Assembly (NCBI GenBank): GCA_026985075.1
Contig: JALSQX010000102.1
Span: 1-64,000 of the forward strand
Source: Blastocatellia bacterium
Lineage (GTDB): Bacteria > Acidobacteriota > Blastocatellia > HR10 > J050
Length of the DNA stretch: 64,000 nucleotides
Direction: 5' to 3'
Shown here: positions 53,377 through 62,559 of the stretch, piece by piece
How the letters are laid out: each line of letters begins with the position of its first letter
Position numbering within the stretch: the first letter of the stretch is position 1
Notes under the pieces: model-generated
Database searches by the model: none
Told to the model about the DNA's origin: nothing
What the model saw: only the letters and a program-made list of their open reading frames with translations
Position numbers and translations under genes: made by a program

Positions 53377-53973
53377 TCATTTACTGAGCCAATCCCAATC
53401 GGCGTAAACCTCAATGGCTCCTGTGTCGAAGTCGGCCATGCTCTCGGCTGTTGTATTGCGGCTGCGGAACCGCAAGCTCAGGGTGGGATAGAAATCTCCA
53501 GAATAGACGGTAGGCGACCACGGTGTGGCTTCCTCAATGGCCAGCAATTGATCCTGAATAAAAAGAAGCGGCAACTTCCCCGTGCGCTGACAGAGGTTCA
53601 ACAACTCTTCATCCGTTGGATAGTTATCCAGTGTCGCCCCGTGAACCATCACTTGACCATCAACGACCAGGAGCCAACCGGCGCCCAACTCTTGACACTT
53701 CTGCTGCAGCCAGTCTCGATTCCGTTCCTCCAGTTCATTGAGCGCTTGTTGGCGCTCCTCCGGACTCATTCGGGCCGCCTCCTCAAACGGCGGATTCTCG
53801 CCCTGGAACACGACCGCCTGTCTTCCTGCGGTCGGAGTTTCGCTCATGTGGGTTGCGTCGGGCGTCTCTTGTTGGCTGACCAGGTCCAGCGCTGCATCCA
53901 CTGCCGCTCTGGCCTTTTCATCCAGCGGCCCGACTCGTTTTTCCAGTTCGTGGAGGAGTTCTTCTCGAGTCAT
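53377..53973 (-). CDS. Hypothetical protein, 198 aa
   Basis: Not recognised with confidence. The N-terminal third is helical and acidic (TREELLHELEKRVGPLDEKA). The middle is a Glu/Arg-rich helix (SPEERQQALNELEERNRDWL). A compact module, AGWLLVVDGQVMVHGATLDNYPTDEELLNLCQ, follows, which recalls short domains that state whether a value or object is carried forward (DUF5678-like); this likeness is tentative. No signal peptide or membrane segment. A purine-rich GAAGAAAGAAG precedes the ATG at 53973. It converges with the gene at 52336. Confidence 0.55.
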   Translation of the reverse strand: MTREELLHELEKRVGPLDEKARAAVDAALDLVSQQETPDATHMSETPTAGRQAVVFQGENPPFEEAARMSPEERQQALNELEERNRDWLQQKCQELGAGWLLVVDGQVMVHGATLDNYPTDEELLNLCQRTGKLPLLFIQDQLLAIEEATPWSPTVYSGDFYPTLSLRFRSRNTTAESMADFDTGAIEVYADWDWLSK

Positions 53974-54351
53974 CTTCTTTCTTCACCCTCGCTCTCTGAC
54001 ACACTCAGATGTTAGCACAAGCGGAGGGTGCTCACCAGGCACAAACCCGGCGACCAACCCCTCGCCGATGATGCCGGTCAAACCATTGAGCCGGAGGACT
54101 CACCATGGCGTGACAAGGCAAAGCATCGCTCCAACTCGAGTCGGCGATGAACGGAGCCGATGGTGCCACACTGATCGCTTCCGAGTTCTTCAAGGCCTTG
54201 GCGCAGTGATTCGTTCCAGAGCCTCGTTTCAGTATCCAGAGGTCGTTGGCAATTCCCTTGGCCTGAACTCCTTTTTTCGAAAAAGCCTCGGACTCATCCA
54301 TCCTCATTGTGTTGAGCACTGAATGTCAAAATTAAACTTGGGAGGGAAACC
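53974..54351. other. Divergent intergenic region
   Basis: 378 bases between the hypothetical gene (minus) and the M23 peptidase gene (plus). Open frames across this stretch lack ribosome sites and family likeness. GGGAGGGAA just before 54352 is the ribosome site of the peptidase gene. Confidence 0.5.
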
Positions 54352-55977
54352 ATGCTTCGAACACTCTATCTTTCGATCGCATTCTCACTGGTCTTCTTGC
54401 CCGGTCTGATTCAGGGAGCAAGGGCATCGAAAACTCAATCTCAGCAAGCACTCTCAGCCGGTCTGTTCACGGCGCCGGTGGCTGGGCCGATACGGTACTC
54501 TCGCGTGCCGGTCGACAGTGGAACGGCCTTCGACCCAAACGATCCGCGGACTTGGTACACCATGGTCTGGGCCGGCCGTTACAGTGGACCCGCAGCCCAA
54601 CGCGCCGAAGGCTCCGGTGGTCATCCTGGAGTCGATATCCGGGATCGCTATGGAGAGATGACCGGTGATCTAGGCGTGTATGCCATCGCCGATGGCATCG
54701 TCATTCGTCGGAGAATGGCGAGCGGATGGGGAAATTTTGTCGCTATCAGGCATGATGATGTGGGTGGTCTTGGAACGATCTATTCCGTCTACGCTCACCT
54801 AGACAGTTTCGATCCCAGCATCGCGAGTGGCCAGGAGGGGCACATTCGGGTGGCTCGGGGACGGAGAATTGGCACAATGGGAAGCACGGGATTGGATAAT
54901 CCTGCTGCGCGTCATCTCCATTTCCAGATCGATAAGACCTGGCCGGAAGACAAAAATGCCCCTTTCTGGCCAACCTACACCGACAATGGCAACGCTGTTC
55001 CCTATCCCGCTGGAAATGATGCTCAGCTCACCCAATCTCAGCTTCGAGAGGCCGCCGCCGCAGTCAAGGCCAACACCCTGAATCCGATGTTACTGGTCGA
55101 GACCGGTTCTGCCAACGGTCAGAATAAACCTCAAGTCAGCGTAGAGCCTGATTGTGGTGCACCTGGCACATTGTTCACCCTCCAGTGGACTGGATTCACA
55201 CCAAACAGTACGCTGACCTCTCATCTCCGTAAACCCGATGGAACGGAGTTCCCCATACTGCAGTTCAATACGGATGGCCAAGGTAATGCCACTTTCATCA
55301 TTGATAGTTCCGAATTCGTCCCTGGGACGTACCAGCATTTCGCCGTGGATGACGTCACCGGGGCTCAATCGAACGTTGTGTCTATTCTGGTTCGTCCATT
55401 GTCAGAAGGGATGCGAGCAATTACTTTTGGCCAGAATGTGGGGCTCAGCAGGGATACAGAGCGTTTCGAGTTCTGCGCAAATGTTTTTGATGTCCTATCA
55501 ATTTGGTCTCCGTATAATGACCTCTTGCTTTTTGATCCCACAGGTGAGCCCGTCGCGACAGACAACGGGTGGCTGTATGTACCTTTGCTGCGCAGTGGAA
55601 ATTATACGTTGCAGGTCGAGGGTGGTGGTGTTAGTGAGTTCGTTAACGTCCAGCGCGTCAACCGACCGGCATTGGCCAGGCCGATTCGCTGTGGTCAAAG
55701 CTTGCTCATGATTCTGAACGGACGTCAGAGGCATACCTTTATCTTTCATGGATCTCCGGGCCAACAGATCACACTAACAGTGAATGGAGATCTCCGTGTA
55801 GCGGAGATCGAGTTATACGATCCATCTGGCAATCCGCTCGCTATTGAGTGGCCAGACTCAGCTTCGTTCAGGATTAGTGAGATCACTTTGCTTGAGGAAG
55901 GAATCTATACCATCCTCGTGAACAGTGATTGGCTGAGCAGGTCAATACAATACACGATTAGCGTGTCGTGTCAGTGA
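54352..55977 (+). CDS. Secreted M23-family (LytM-like) peptidase
   Basis: 541 residues with a signal peptide (LYLSIAFSLVFLPGLIQGARA). The M23 zinc-peptidase domain is at residues about 60-230: GHPGVDIRDRYGE (His and Asp ligands), IADGIVIRRRMASGWGNFVAI, SVYAHLDS and ARHLHFQIDK (HxH ligand). Typically such enzymes cut peptidoglycan cross-links. The C-terminal 300 residues consist of immunoglobulin-like or pre-peptidase (PPC-like) modules (FTLQWTGFTPNSTL, FVPGTYQHFAVDDVTG, ITLTVNGDLRVAEIELYDPSG), probably for substrate or surface binding. GC content is lower than the backbone genes, consistent with an accessory region. Confidence 0.85.
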   Translation: MLRTLYLSIAFSLVFLPGLIQGARASKTQSQQALSAGLFTAPVAGPIRYSRVPVDSGTAFDPNDPRTWYTMVWAGRYSGPAAQRAEGSGGHPGVDIRDRYGEMTGDLGVYAIADGIVIRRRMASGWGNFVAIRHDDVGGLGTIYSVYAHLDSFDPSIASGQEGHIRVARGRRIGTMGSTGLDNPAARHLHFQIDKTWPEDKNAPFWPTYTDNGNAVPYPAGNDAQLTQSQLREAAAAVKANTLNPMLLVETGSANGQNKPQVSVEPDCGAPGTLFTLQWTGFTPNSTLTSHLRKPDGTEFPILQFNTDGQGNATFIIDSSEFVPGTYQHFAVDDVTGAQSNVVSILVRPLSEGMRAITFGQNVGLSRDTERFEFCANVFDVLSIWSPYNDLLLFDPTGEPVATDNGWLYVPLLRSGNYTLQVEGGGVSEFVNVQRVNRPALARPIRCGQSLLMILNGRQRHTFIFHGSPGQQITLTVNGDLRVAEIELYDPSGNPLAIEWPDSASFRISEITLLEEGIYTILVNSDWLSRSIQYTISVSCQ

Positions 55978-56224
55978 CTGATCTCAATTAGGTGTTCCGA
56001 GTAGACTTATACCGACCGAAGCGTATCTTCGGGCAGTGTGGCTCGGCCTCTACATGTGCTAGACGGGGCCAAGGCTGAGCCTTGTCTTCTCGGTGTCCCG
56101 ATCGTCGTCCGAGGGAGAGAACGGGACTTGCGAGCATGAGACGTCCCTACAAAGTTCCTTGGACGTTGCCATGAGGCTGTGTGTGGTAATTTTGAACAAT
56201 TGACCTGATGTCCATGTTCTTTCG

Positions 56225-57283
56225 GCTCAAGTCAACATCACTAAGACAAACTCGCCGTTGGCGTTGCGAGATACGCGTATTTTAGATAGTAGTGTGGTCA
56301 TAACGTTTGAGCAGCACTAAGTTGCACGGTACGCGCCCGGACAAGTGCTCATCGGCTTAGTTCCAAACAAACTCGATGGAGGCAAACTCTAGTGCATAAC
56401 TGAGAAACGGGTAGACATGCAAGCGCGAACTCGTCGCGTTGAATGCCCTCACCATCTGGCGCTTGTAGATGGGAGCATAGTCCTAGGCCTGACCCAGCGA
56501 CGCCGCGTGGGGGAGGAAGTCCTCACCATCTGGCGCTTGTAGATGGGAGCATAGTCCTAGAGCAGGATCATTGGCCACGAATACTGGCCAGCTGTCTTTG
56601 CAAGAAGGCGAGGACATATGTGCTGTTCAGGTTCACCGCATGGCTCATAGCCCATCGTCGGATAGCTTGTTCACCTGACGTGATACGCAACGCGCGAATT
56701 ACATTCAGTCGCTGATGCGGTTCAGACTAGTGTAGGCATGGGGCGTCTGAGCACGCGGCATCCAGATGGATGTGAACGACGACATCAGCGAAAACTGCCT
56801 TCGTCCAGAACAACCGGTGTTGCACTGAGTTCACACCACCTCTTTATCTTGGGCCGGACATAGCATTGCCAGCGACGCATCGCCATCCTACTCCAGAGCG
56901 CCCGCTGGGGCCGCTGCTTGCTCCGACCCAGGTGACACATCAGATGCCAGATACCGTTGCTGGTGTAACGCACGTCGAACAGCGTCATAGGTCATGCGCG
57001 CCATGCGGTCCAGCATCCAGTGCTTGTCAGTATCTCCGTGGCATAAGCTCCATAAGAAAGGTCATGTGCTAGTTTCCACACCTGCCGTGCCGAAAGCTGA
57101 CAGACTCGCCAGGTCACCGCCTGGATTCTTGAGGCTTCGTGCGGCCTTCCTCCCGTCGTTGATCATTTGTCGCGGAACGCCGATGGGCTGCGCCACGAAG
57201 GTTACGCTCTGACCTTGGCGCAACAGTTTCAACGCCCGGCGCGTCTAGCGACGAGTTGCCTGTTCGTTCTCTTGGGTCTTCAT
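56225..57283 (-). pseudogene. Decayed IS630-family transposase
   Basis: Reassembling minus-strand frames gives a near-complete IS630-type transposase broken by several stops and frameshifts. It starts MKTQENEQATRR, then RRALKLLRQGQSVTFVAQPI (N-terminal helix-turn-helix), TSNGIWHLMCHLGRSKQRP (winged helix), VVLDEGSFR shifting into FSLMSSFTSIWMPRAQTP, NVIRALRITSGEQAIRRW and finally RLHVYPFLSYALEFASIEFVW with a DDE-like tail. No single intact frame covers the whole protein. A 74-bp internal tandem duplication interrupts it near 56447-56560. Clearly non-functional. Confidence 0.8.
56447..56560. repeat. 40-bp perfect direct repeat inside the IS630 remnant
   Basis: The same 40 nt (starting CCTCACCATCTGGCGC, ending GCATAGTCCTAG) occurs at 56447-56486 and 56521-56560, period 74 nt. 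It lies within the degenerate transposase, so it arose after or during its decay. Confidence 0.88.
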
Positions 57284-57397
57284 GTATACATCATGCTGAG
57301 TCCTTCATACTAACTAACATCCGCTGTAGCCCACCTATCTCTGGCGGGTGGCCGAGCTTGATCATTGAGTGGAAATTATGAATGAGGGAGGCGCAGT

Positions 57398-57742
57398 ATG
57401 AAACTTTACATTGCAAGGGATCAAGCAAAGGGATTGCTTGGAGGAGTCAAATTTGAATTAAGGGCACGCGTAGAGTTAACTCATGAAGAAGCGGGATTGG
57501 TCAGAAAATACAAAGCTGACAAAGAAATGCTTCTTCAAAAGGAAGTCAAAATTCCACTAACTGGCAGATCCATTGTCCTTAACCTCACTATTGGTAGTCT
57601 CATGAATGGTCAGACTTTTCGGTGCAATGACATCGCAGAGATACTAGAGTATGAAAGAAACGTTAAGGAATCCTGTGAAGCGTTTAAAGAATATCTAGAG
57701 GTGATGAAAAATTTTGGTGGCGAAGAAATAATTGAATACTGA
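57398..57742 (+). CDS. Hypothetical small protein, 114 aa
   Basis: Unrecognised. It starts with ATG after GAGGGAGGCG. Composition is charged and mixed alpha/beta (MKLYIARDQAKG, VKFELRARVELTHEE, LVRKYKADKEMLLQ, VLNLTIGSLMNGQTFRC). The C-terminal half looks helical (VKESCEAFKEYLEVMKNFG). Codon and base use are clearly AT-richer than genes before 53 kb, suggesting recent arrival. It lies between two IS remnants, with the small Cys-rich gene 195 nt downstream on the same strand. Confidence 0.65.
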   Translation: MKLYIARDQAKGLLGGVKFELRARVELTHEEAGLVRKYKADKEMLLQKEVKIPLTGRSIVLNLTIGSLMNGQTFRCNDIAEILEYERNVKESCEAFKEYLEVMKNFGGEEIIEY

Positions 57743-57937
57743 TTTTTGGGTTATGAAGTAAACAAGTGAGTAATCGAATTTCCTGACTCCCCAGATGAGG
57801 GTGGAAGTCCACCGAAGAATTCTTGCACAGATAGTTGGTGCTCGATGTCGACGCAGGTGGGCGTTCTCAGCCCAGGCTAAGTTGGAGTGAGGACTTGTCT
57901 CTCTCACTTAGCAAAGCTCATTATAGGAGGTTTTGAT

Positions 57938-58096
57938 ATGCCAAAAAGAATTTGTGACGTTTGCGGGAAAGAAAAGAATGTGAGTGGTGGAAAAACATGT
58001 GAAAAGGGACATTTTGTTTGTTCTAGTTGTGTTGATTTAGGTTTCCTTGGAGGGAGACGCACCAAGTGTCCAATATGTGAAACGAAGTTGAAATAA
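57938..58096 (+). CDS. Small RING/zinc-ribbon-like protein, 52 aa
   Basis: Short Cys-rich protein. The pattern C-D-V-C near the N-terminus, TCEKGHFVCSSC in the middle (C-x3-H-x2-C-x2-C) and CPIC near the end gives the eight-ligand spacing of a treble-clef/RING-like double zinc site. A GGAGG site sits 8 nt before the ATG. It may be a partner or nucleic-acid-binding accessory protein; function unknown. AT-rich like its neighbour at 57398. It ends 14 nt before the left edge of the IS5 remnant. Confidence 0.7.
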   Translation: MPKRICDVCGKEKNVSGGKTCEKGHFVCSSCVDLGFLGGRRTKCPICETKLK

Positions 58097-58109
58097 CATT
58101 TACCCACGA

Positions 58110-58929
58110 GGCCATCTCAAAACCTCCTCCGGTTTGTGGTAAACAGTAGACATGGCCTGGGGACATTTAAGGGATGAGCAGTGAGAGAAGTTGGACGTCC
58201 ATTCTAAGCTTCGCTCCCAAGGGGCCGACCTTGGGTGGATGACTACCGCTGCGTTGAAGGCATCCCTCTTGATTCTCCGGACCGGAGCCCCGTGAAGCCG
58301 GCCATCCCGGCGGTGTGGCTGTCCCTCCACCTGTTGGCAGCATCTCAAAGAGTGGGGGGAGACGCAGTGCGGCTTATGCTCTGGCGGACCTTCCTCGCCT
58401 AACTCAACGACCAGGAGAAGATTCGTTGGGATGAGGGCTCTGTCGATGGCTGCTTCTCTCTGGCGAAGAAGGGAGGCCGAAGATAGGCTAGGCCAAGCGG
58501 GGCGCGAGGACGAAGGGGATGGTTCTGGTCGATGGCGTGGGTCCTCCGCAGGGAGCAGACCGGACGCGGCCTCCCCGGCGGAGGTGAAGCTTGTGGAGAA
58601 GATCCAGGACACGGTGGGTCAGGCGGGCCAGCCCAGGCGACTACACCAGAAACTGGAATGGCTGATTGCGGACCGGGCCTTCGCTAGACATCTTCTCTGT
58701 TGGCGGCTGAAGCGGCGAGGGATCGAGCCGATCATCTCGGTAGAGCCACCAGTGATGACCGGGATGGACAAAGGCAGCTGCGCGTCAAGTGGCAGAAGAT
58801 TGTGAAATGAACGATAGCCGAGCTGAAGAAGTTCTCCGGCGATTAGTGGTGTGTTATGAACAGCTATGACGACTTATGCGGGATCCTTTTATCGGGCCCT
58901 CGCCTTACTCATCCTGCGGGAGGATTGAA
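58110..58929 (+). mobile_element. Remnant of an IS5-family element
   Basis: Left end resembles an IS5-family terminal repeat (GGCCATCTCAAAACCTC at 58110-58126). A GAGTTTTAAAGATCAC segment at 58965-58980 could be a decayed right terminal repeat, which would place the first codons of the SIR2-like gene inside the element. The transposase reading frame between them is broken (see pseudogene). Confidence 0.6.
58152..58928 (+). pseudogene. Decayed IS5-family transposase
   Basis: Plus-strand frames reassemble into an IS5-type transposase: MAWGHLRDEQ, SLLILRTGAP, LWRTFLA, then the diagnostic KIRWDEGSVDGCFSLAKKGG, LLCWRLKRRGIEPI, QLRVKWQKIV with TIAELKKFSG, RRLVVCYEQL and a C-terminal TTYAGSFYRALALLILRED. 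At least five stops or frameshifts separate these. It ends with TGA at 58926-58928, one base before the start codon of the SIR2-like gene. Confidence 0.8.
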
Positions 58930-60864
58930 ATGAGTTCCATGGAAAACATGCAAATTTTGCTCAAGAGTTTTAAAGATCACAATGCTCGGCGGATTCTCTT
59001 TGTGGGATCGGCAATTTCAATGTTTCCGCCGGCGAATTTGCTTTCCGGTGCACAAATAACTGAATTGATAAGGAGAGAGTTACAACGGGAATCGCCTTGG
59101 CAAGTGATGGATCCAAAGCGCCTTGAGAAAGCTTGGCGGGATATTTCACTCGAGGAGATTCTTGAACTCTACTTGGAGTTGTTGGGGAGTGAAAGAGCGA
59201 GGAGGAATAGATTGATACAGTTCCTACAAAAGCTTTACGGAAAGGCTGGGCTTGAACCCAATGCTAATCACTTGCTACTTGCGGAGCTTCTCAGGAAGGG
59301 GCATGTATCAGCCATTGTCACGACAAACTTTGATCGGGCTATTGAAATCGCCTATAAGAGAACCCTAGGCTGCTCACCACCGGTTGTCTGGCAGGAGGCC
59401 CATCATCGTGCCATTAATTCGGGAGATCCTCACATATTTAAGTTGCATGGCCATATAGGTGATGAGAGTAGTCTCATTTACAGTATTAGACAGGAAGGGA
59501 AAGGACTTAGTAATTGGAAGATTGATAGGCTCAGGAAGATTCTCAACCAGGGGATTGTGATTTTCGTGGGCTATAGCGGGTTGGATTTTGATATATGTCC
59601 TGAGCTTCATGAGATGCCACTGAAAGCAGTATATTGGTGCGTGCGTAAGCGATCGGAGCTTTCTGATGATGCTAAGGCCGTGATTGAGAGGGTTAGAGGC
59701 CACTATCTGGAAATTGACATGCGGTCAGTGTTCAAGGAGATTGCAAGCAATTTAACTTTAAGTTATACACAACCTTCTGATCCTGAGTTGGAAGAGTGGG
59801 AAAGAGCAAGCCGGTTGTTTCAGACAATCTTCAATGACGAGTATGAAAAGCTCACATGGTTGACTAGAGTCTTAACTGCAATAGGCGCGGGTGAAGATGC
59901 TCTGAGAGAATGCAATAGCTTGCTAGCGAAGGAGAAAGACTCCGGCAATAAGATGGGGCCTTTACAGATAGCAAGACTCTGCACAGAGAGGGCGCGAGCA
60001 TCATTTCTTCTAGGTCGCTATAGTTCGTCAGCTAAATTCTATAGAAATGCCATCAAAAGCTATAGACAAGCCCACATCACTGATGAGGATAAAAGGCACA
60101 CTGATGATTTCTGGTTAGAAATAGAGCTGGTCGAGGCAATAAGATGTCAAAGGCGATACTTGACCTATCGAAGGAAACTAAGAGCTTTGGAACAGAGAGT
60201 TCCTAACTCTAACTCGCTAAAGGCACGATTTGAAGAGCGAAAGAGTCAACTTTTATTAGACCTTGCTGATATTCTACGGAGAAGTGGCTTGAGATTTCAT
60301 CAGCTATGGGAACTCGTTCTCTGTTTAGACAAAGAAGCGGCATTACTATTGAGAAGGGCGAGGCAGTTATATGGAGGAGATGGAAACTTACGTAGTCAGA
60401 GGGATGTGGAGTACAGATTAGAAAAGTTGGGATATAATTACAACGTATCTGAACTGTACAAGCGAGTCGGGTTCATGGGCGGAAGAGTTAATTCCATTCG
60501 GATATTGGCCCAGAGGGCTTTTAAGGATAATAAGTTATGTGATGCAACAAAATATATAAGCAAAAGTATTGGGCTAGCGGAGTACATAAAGGACTATCCC
60601 GGATGTGTAAAAGGATATGAGTTGTTGAGCAAGATCAAGCAGAAGGAGGGGAATCACTATCATGCTAAGCTCTTTGAGCGTGAAAGCAACCGATATAAGA
60701 AGTATCTTGAAGGGATTAAAATCAGGGTGCTGGATACTAAAGGCATGACTTTTCTAGGATGTCTCGAAACTTCGATCTTTGTCCTATGTTTTGTCTTCAA
60801 ATCATGGTTAGTAAAAGGAGGGCGATGGGCATCTGAGCGAGCGAAATTACGAGACAGGAGGTAA
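58930..60864 (+). CDS. SIR2-like protein with helical repeats and C-terminal membrane segment
   Basis: 644 residues. The N-terminal 270 residues are a SIR2-like (sirtuin-fold) domain: Rossmann-type start RRILFVGSAIS (about residue 21), VTTNFDRAIE (T131-T132-N133-x-D135), KLHGH (K171, H173) and IFVGYSGLDFD (about 213). These are the positions found in bacterial defence SIR2 proteins that destroy NAD+. The middle is a long helical, TPR-like region (about 290-590). A possible membrane helix (FLGCLETSIFVLCFVF) lies near 608. The start ATG with GGGAGGATTGAA is 1 nt after the IS5 transposase stop. AT-rich. Likely an NAD+-depleting abortive-infection effector or sensor, but this rests on fold likeness only. 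Confidence 0.72.
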   Translation: MSSMENMQILLKSFKDHNARRILFVGSAISMFPPANLLSGAQITELIRRELQRESPWQVMDPKRLEKAWRDISLEEILELYLELLGSERARRNRLIQFLQKLYGKAGLEPNANHLLLAELLRKGHVSAIVTTNFDRAIEIAYKRTLGCSPPVVWQEAHHRAINSGDPHIFKLHGHIGDESSLIYSIRQEGKGLSNWKIDRLRKILNQGIVIFVGYSGLDFDICPELHEMPLKAVYWCVRKRSELSDDAKAVIERVRGHYLEIDMRSVFKEIASNLTLSYTQPSDPELEEWERASRLFQTIFNDEYEKLTWLTRVLTAIGAGEDALRECNSLLAKEKDSGNKMGPLQIARLCTERARASFLLGRYSSSAKFYRNAIKSYRQAHITDEDKRHTDDFWLEIELVEAIRCQRRYLTYRRKLRALEQRVPNSNSLKARFEERKSQLLLDLADILRRSGLRFHQLWELVLCLDKEAALLLRRARQLYGGDGNLRSQRDVEYRLEKLGYNYNVSELYKRVGFMGGRVNSIRILAQRAFKDNKLCDATKYISKSIGLAEYIKDYPGCVKGYELLSKIKQKEGNHYHAKLFERESNRYKKYLEGIKIRVLDTKGMTFLGCLETSIFVLCFVFKSWLVKGGRWASERAKLRDRR

Positions 60865-61184
60865 GGTACTGGAGCCAGAAGAGACAAATGGCGCACATCT
60901 GTCTACAAGATGCTCACGTCAGGAATCAGACACTATTCTTAACGCATTAATAGAATGATTGGCTTTCATCTCGCCACCGTCTTTGCTATCGCGGGTTTCT
61001 TCTTACAGCCCGACGGTAGGTTCGATCTGGGTAACTATCTGAGGTGAAATCGGATGCCACCCTTACTGGACTCTTACTTCTCATACCGATCTTGAATTCA
61101 CTCCTTTTGATTCGCCTCGTCTTTACTTATACATTCTCGCCACGGCAAAATATCTGATATACATATTAGTCCACGTCTTTCAGC
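60865..61184. other. Gap between the SIR2-like gene and the second IS630 remnant
   Basis: About 320 AT-rich bases. A 30-codon open frame from 60956 (ATGATTGGCTTTCATC) has no evident ribosome site or family likeness. Nothing else seen. Confidence 0.4.
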
Positions 61185-61196
61185 TCTAGTACCCCA

Positions 61197-62311
61197 TCAA
61201 GAAGATTCTGATGAGTTTGGGTGGAACCGTTCCAGCTTCAGACGCGCATCGGATAGGCTGAAGTGCCAGTTGATCGTGGCCCATTACTCATTGCGGGCTG
61301 TCTCCAAAGCCCGGATTTGCCGACGCAGAGTCTGTTCATCGGGAATCCGATCATTCAGACATTGCTGGCAGAGGATGCTCAACCCAATCTCGACCATGTT
61401 AAGCCAACGGCTATGTTTGGGCGTGTAATGGAACTCCAACCGATCCAGGATGCGCTTGGTTCTGCTGCTTCGAAAGCTTCATACAACACTGCCGGCGTAT
61501 GGGTATTCAGGTCATCCTGCACCACCACGACTCTCTCTGCCTCGGAGCAGAGTTCATCCGCCAGAGAGCACAGTGCATGGGTGTAGTCCAGCTTGGTGCG
61601 CCACTCCGTAACCGAGATGTGCCGCCGGCTGACCAGGAGCTGGAAGAAGATAAACAGGTTGCGCGTGCCCTGGCGCTTATACTCGTAGTCGAACCGCTCG
61701 GGCTGATCCGGTCGGGCCGGGCGAGGATGTGCGCGTCTCGGTAATCAGTTGTACCAGCAGTTCGTCCAGACGCACCTGAGGGCGTTTCCGGTCATGGGGC
61801 CGGGCATAGACGTCCAACACATCCTCTATGCGCCACACACACTCAGTGCCCACCTCGGGAATTACCTATCGCTTCCTCATCCATGGCCTCCGTCGCTTTT
61901 GTTAACGCCTGGCATACTGTCTCGTATGAGATGTTGTCCATCACCTTCAACGCCACCAACCGGTCGGCCAGCAGTTGTAACGTCCAGCGCTGACGATCCT
62001 CCGGTGGTGCGCTCTGGGCCAGCATGTGCAGCACGGCTTGCCCCTGGGCATCCAGTTTTCGACGTCCCCCAGGCCGCGGATCCTCATTCAGTGCTTGCTC
62101 CAACCCGCCTTCCACAAACTGCCGCCACGTGCGCTGCACCGTGGGCCCACTGGTGTGCAGCGCCGCCACGATCTTGCGATCCGGCTGGTCCTCGTCAGAC
62201 AGCAACAGAATGTGGACCCGCTTCAGCTGACGCCGTGCCCCGGTTGATCAGGTCAAGTGAAAATGTGCGTTCCTCTTCGGTCAAATCGATCCTATATCTC
62301 TTGTTGGCCAT
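61197..62311 (-). pseudogene. Second decayed IS630-family transposase
   Basis: Minus-strand frames reassemble into a different IS630-type transposase: MANKRYRIDLTEEERTF, then ARRQLKRVHILLLSDEDQPD (helix-turn-helix), GRRKLDAQGQAVLHMLAQSA, QLLADRLVALKVMDNISYET, VTEWRTKLDYTHALCSLAD, VVVVQDDLNTHTPA (DDE Asp), LDRLEFHYTPKHSRWLN and a C-terminal WATINWHFSLSDARLK. Four or more frame changes make it inactive. Outer edges are probably near 61185 and 62346, where CT(A/C)TAGT sequences occur in inverted arrangement, suiting the TA target of this family. Not the same subgroup as the copy at 56-57 kb. Confidence 0.8.
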
Positions 62312-62559
62312 CGTTCTCCTCCAATAACGGGTCAACTTGACTATAGCTTGCCTTAAAAGAAGAAGTTATCCAAATCAATCTGATGAGGAAATACTTTGTT
62401 GCAGTGCCAGCGCTCGATCTGTCTGGGTTGCATTTCTGGCTGATGGCTCTAGCTCTCTATGCCACTTCTTGAGGCTCGGGATGGATATTCGTTTTTTTCG
62501 TTCATTCGTACAAGTCAGACCGGAAACCGTTTTTCAGGAACCTGCCCAGAATACCAGGC

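Noticed and set aside
54032-54319. 95-codon minus-strand open frame
   Set aside because: No ribosome site, no recognisable features, and it sits in the promoter region of the M23 gene.
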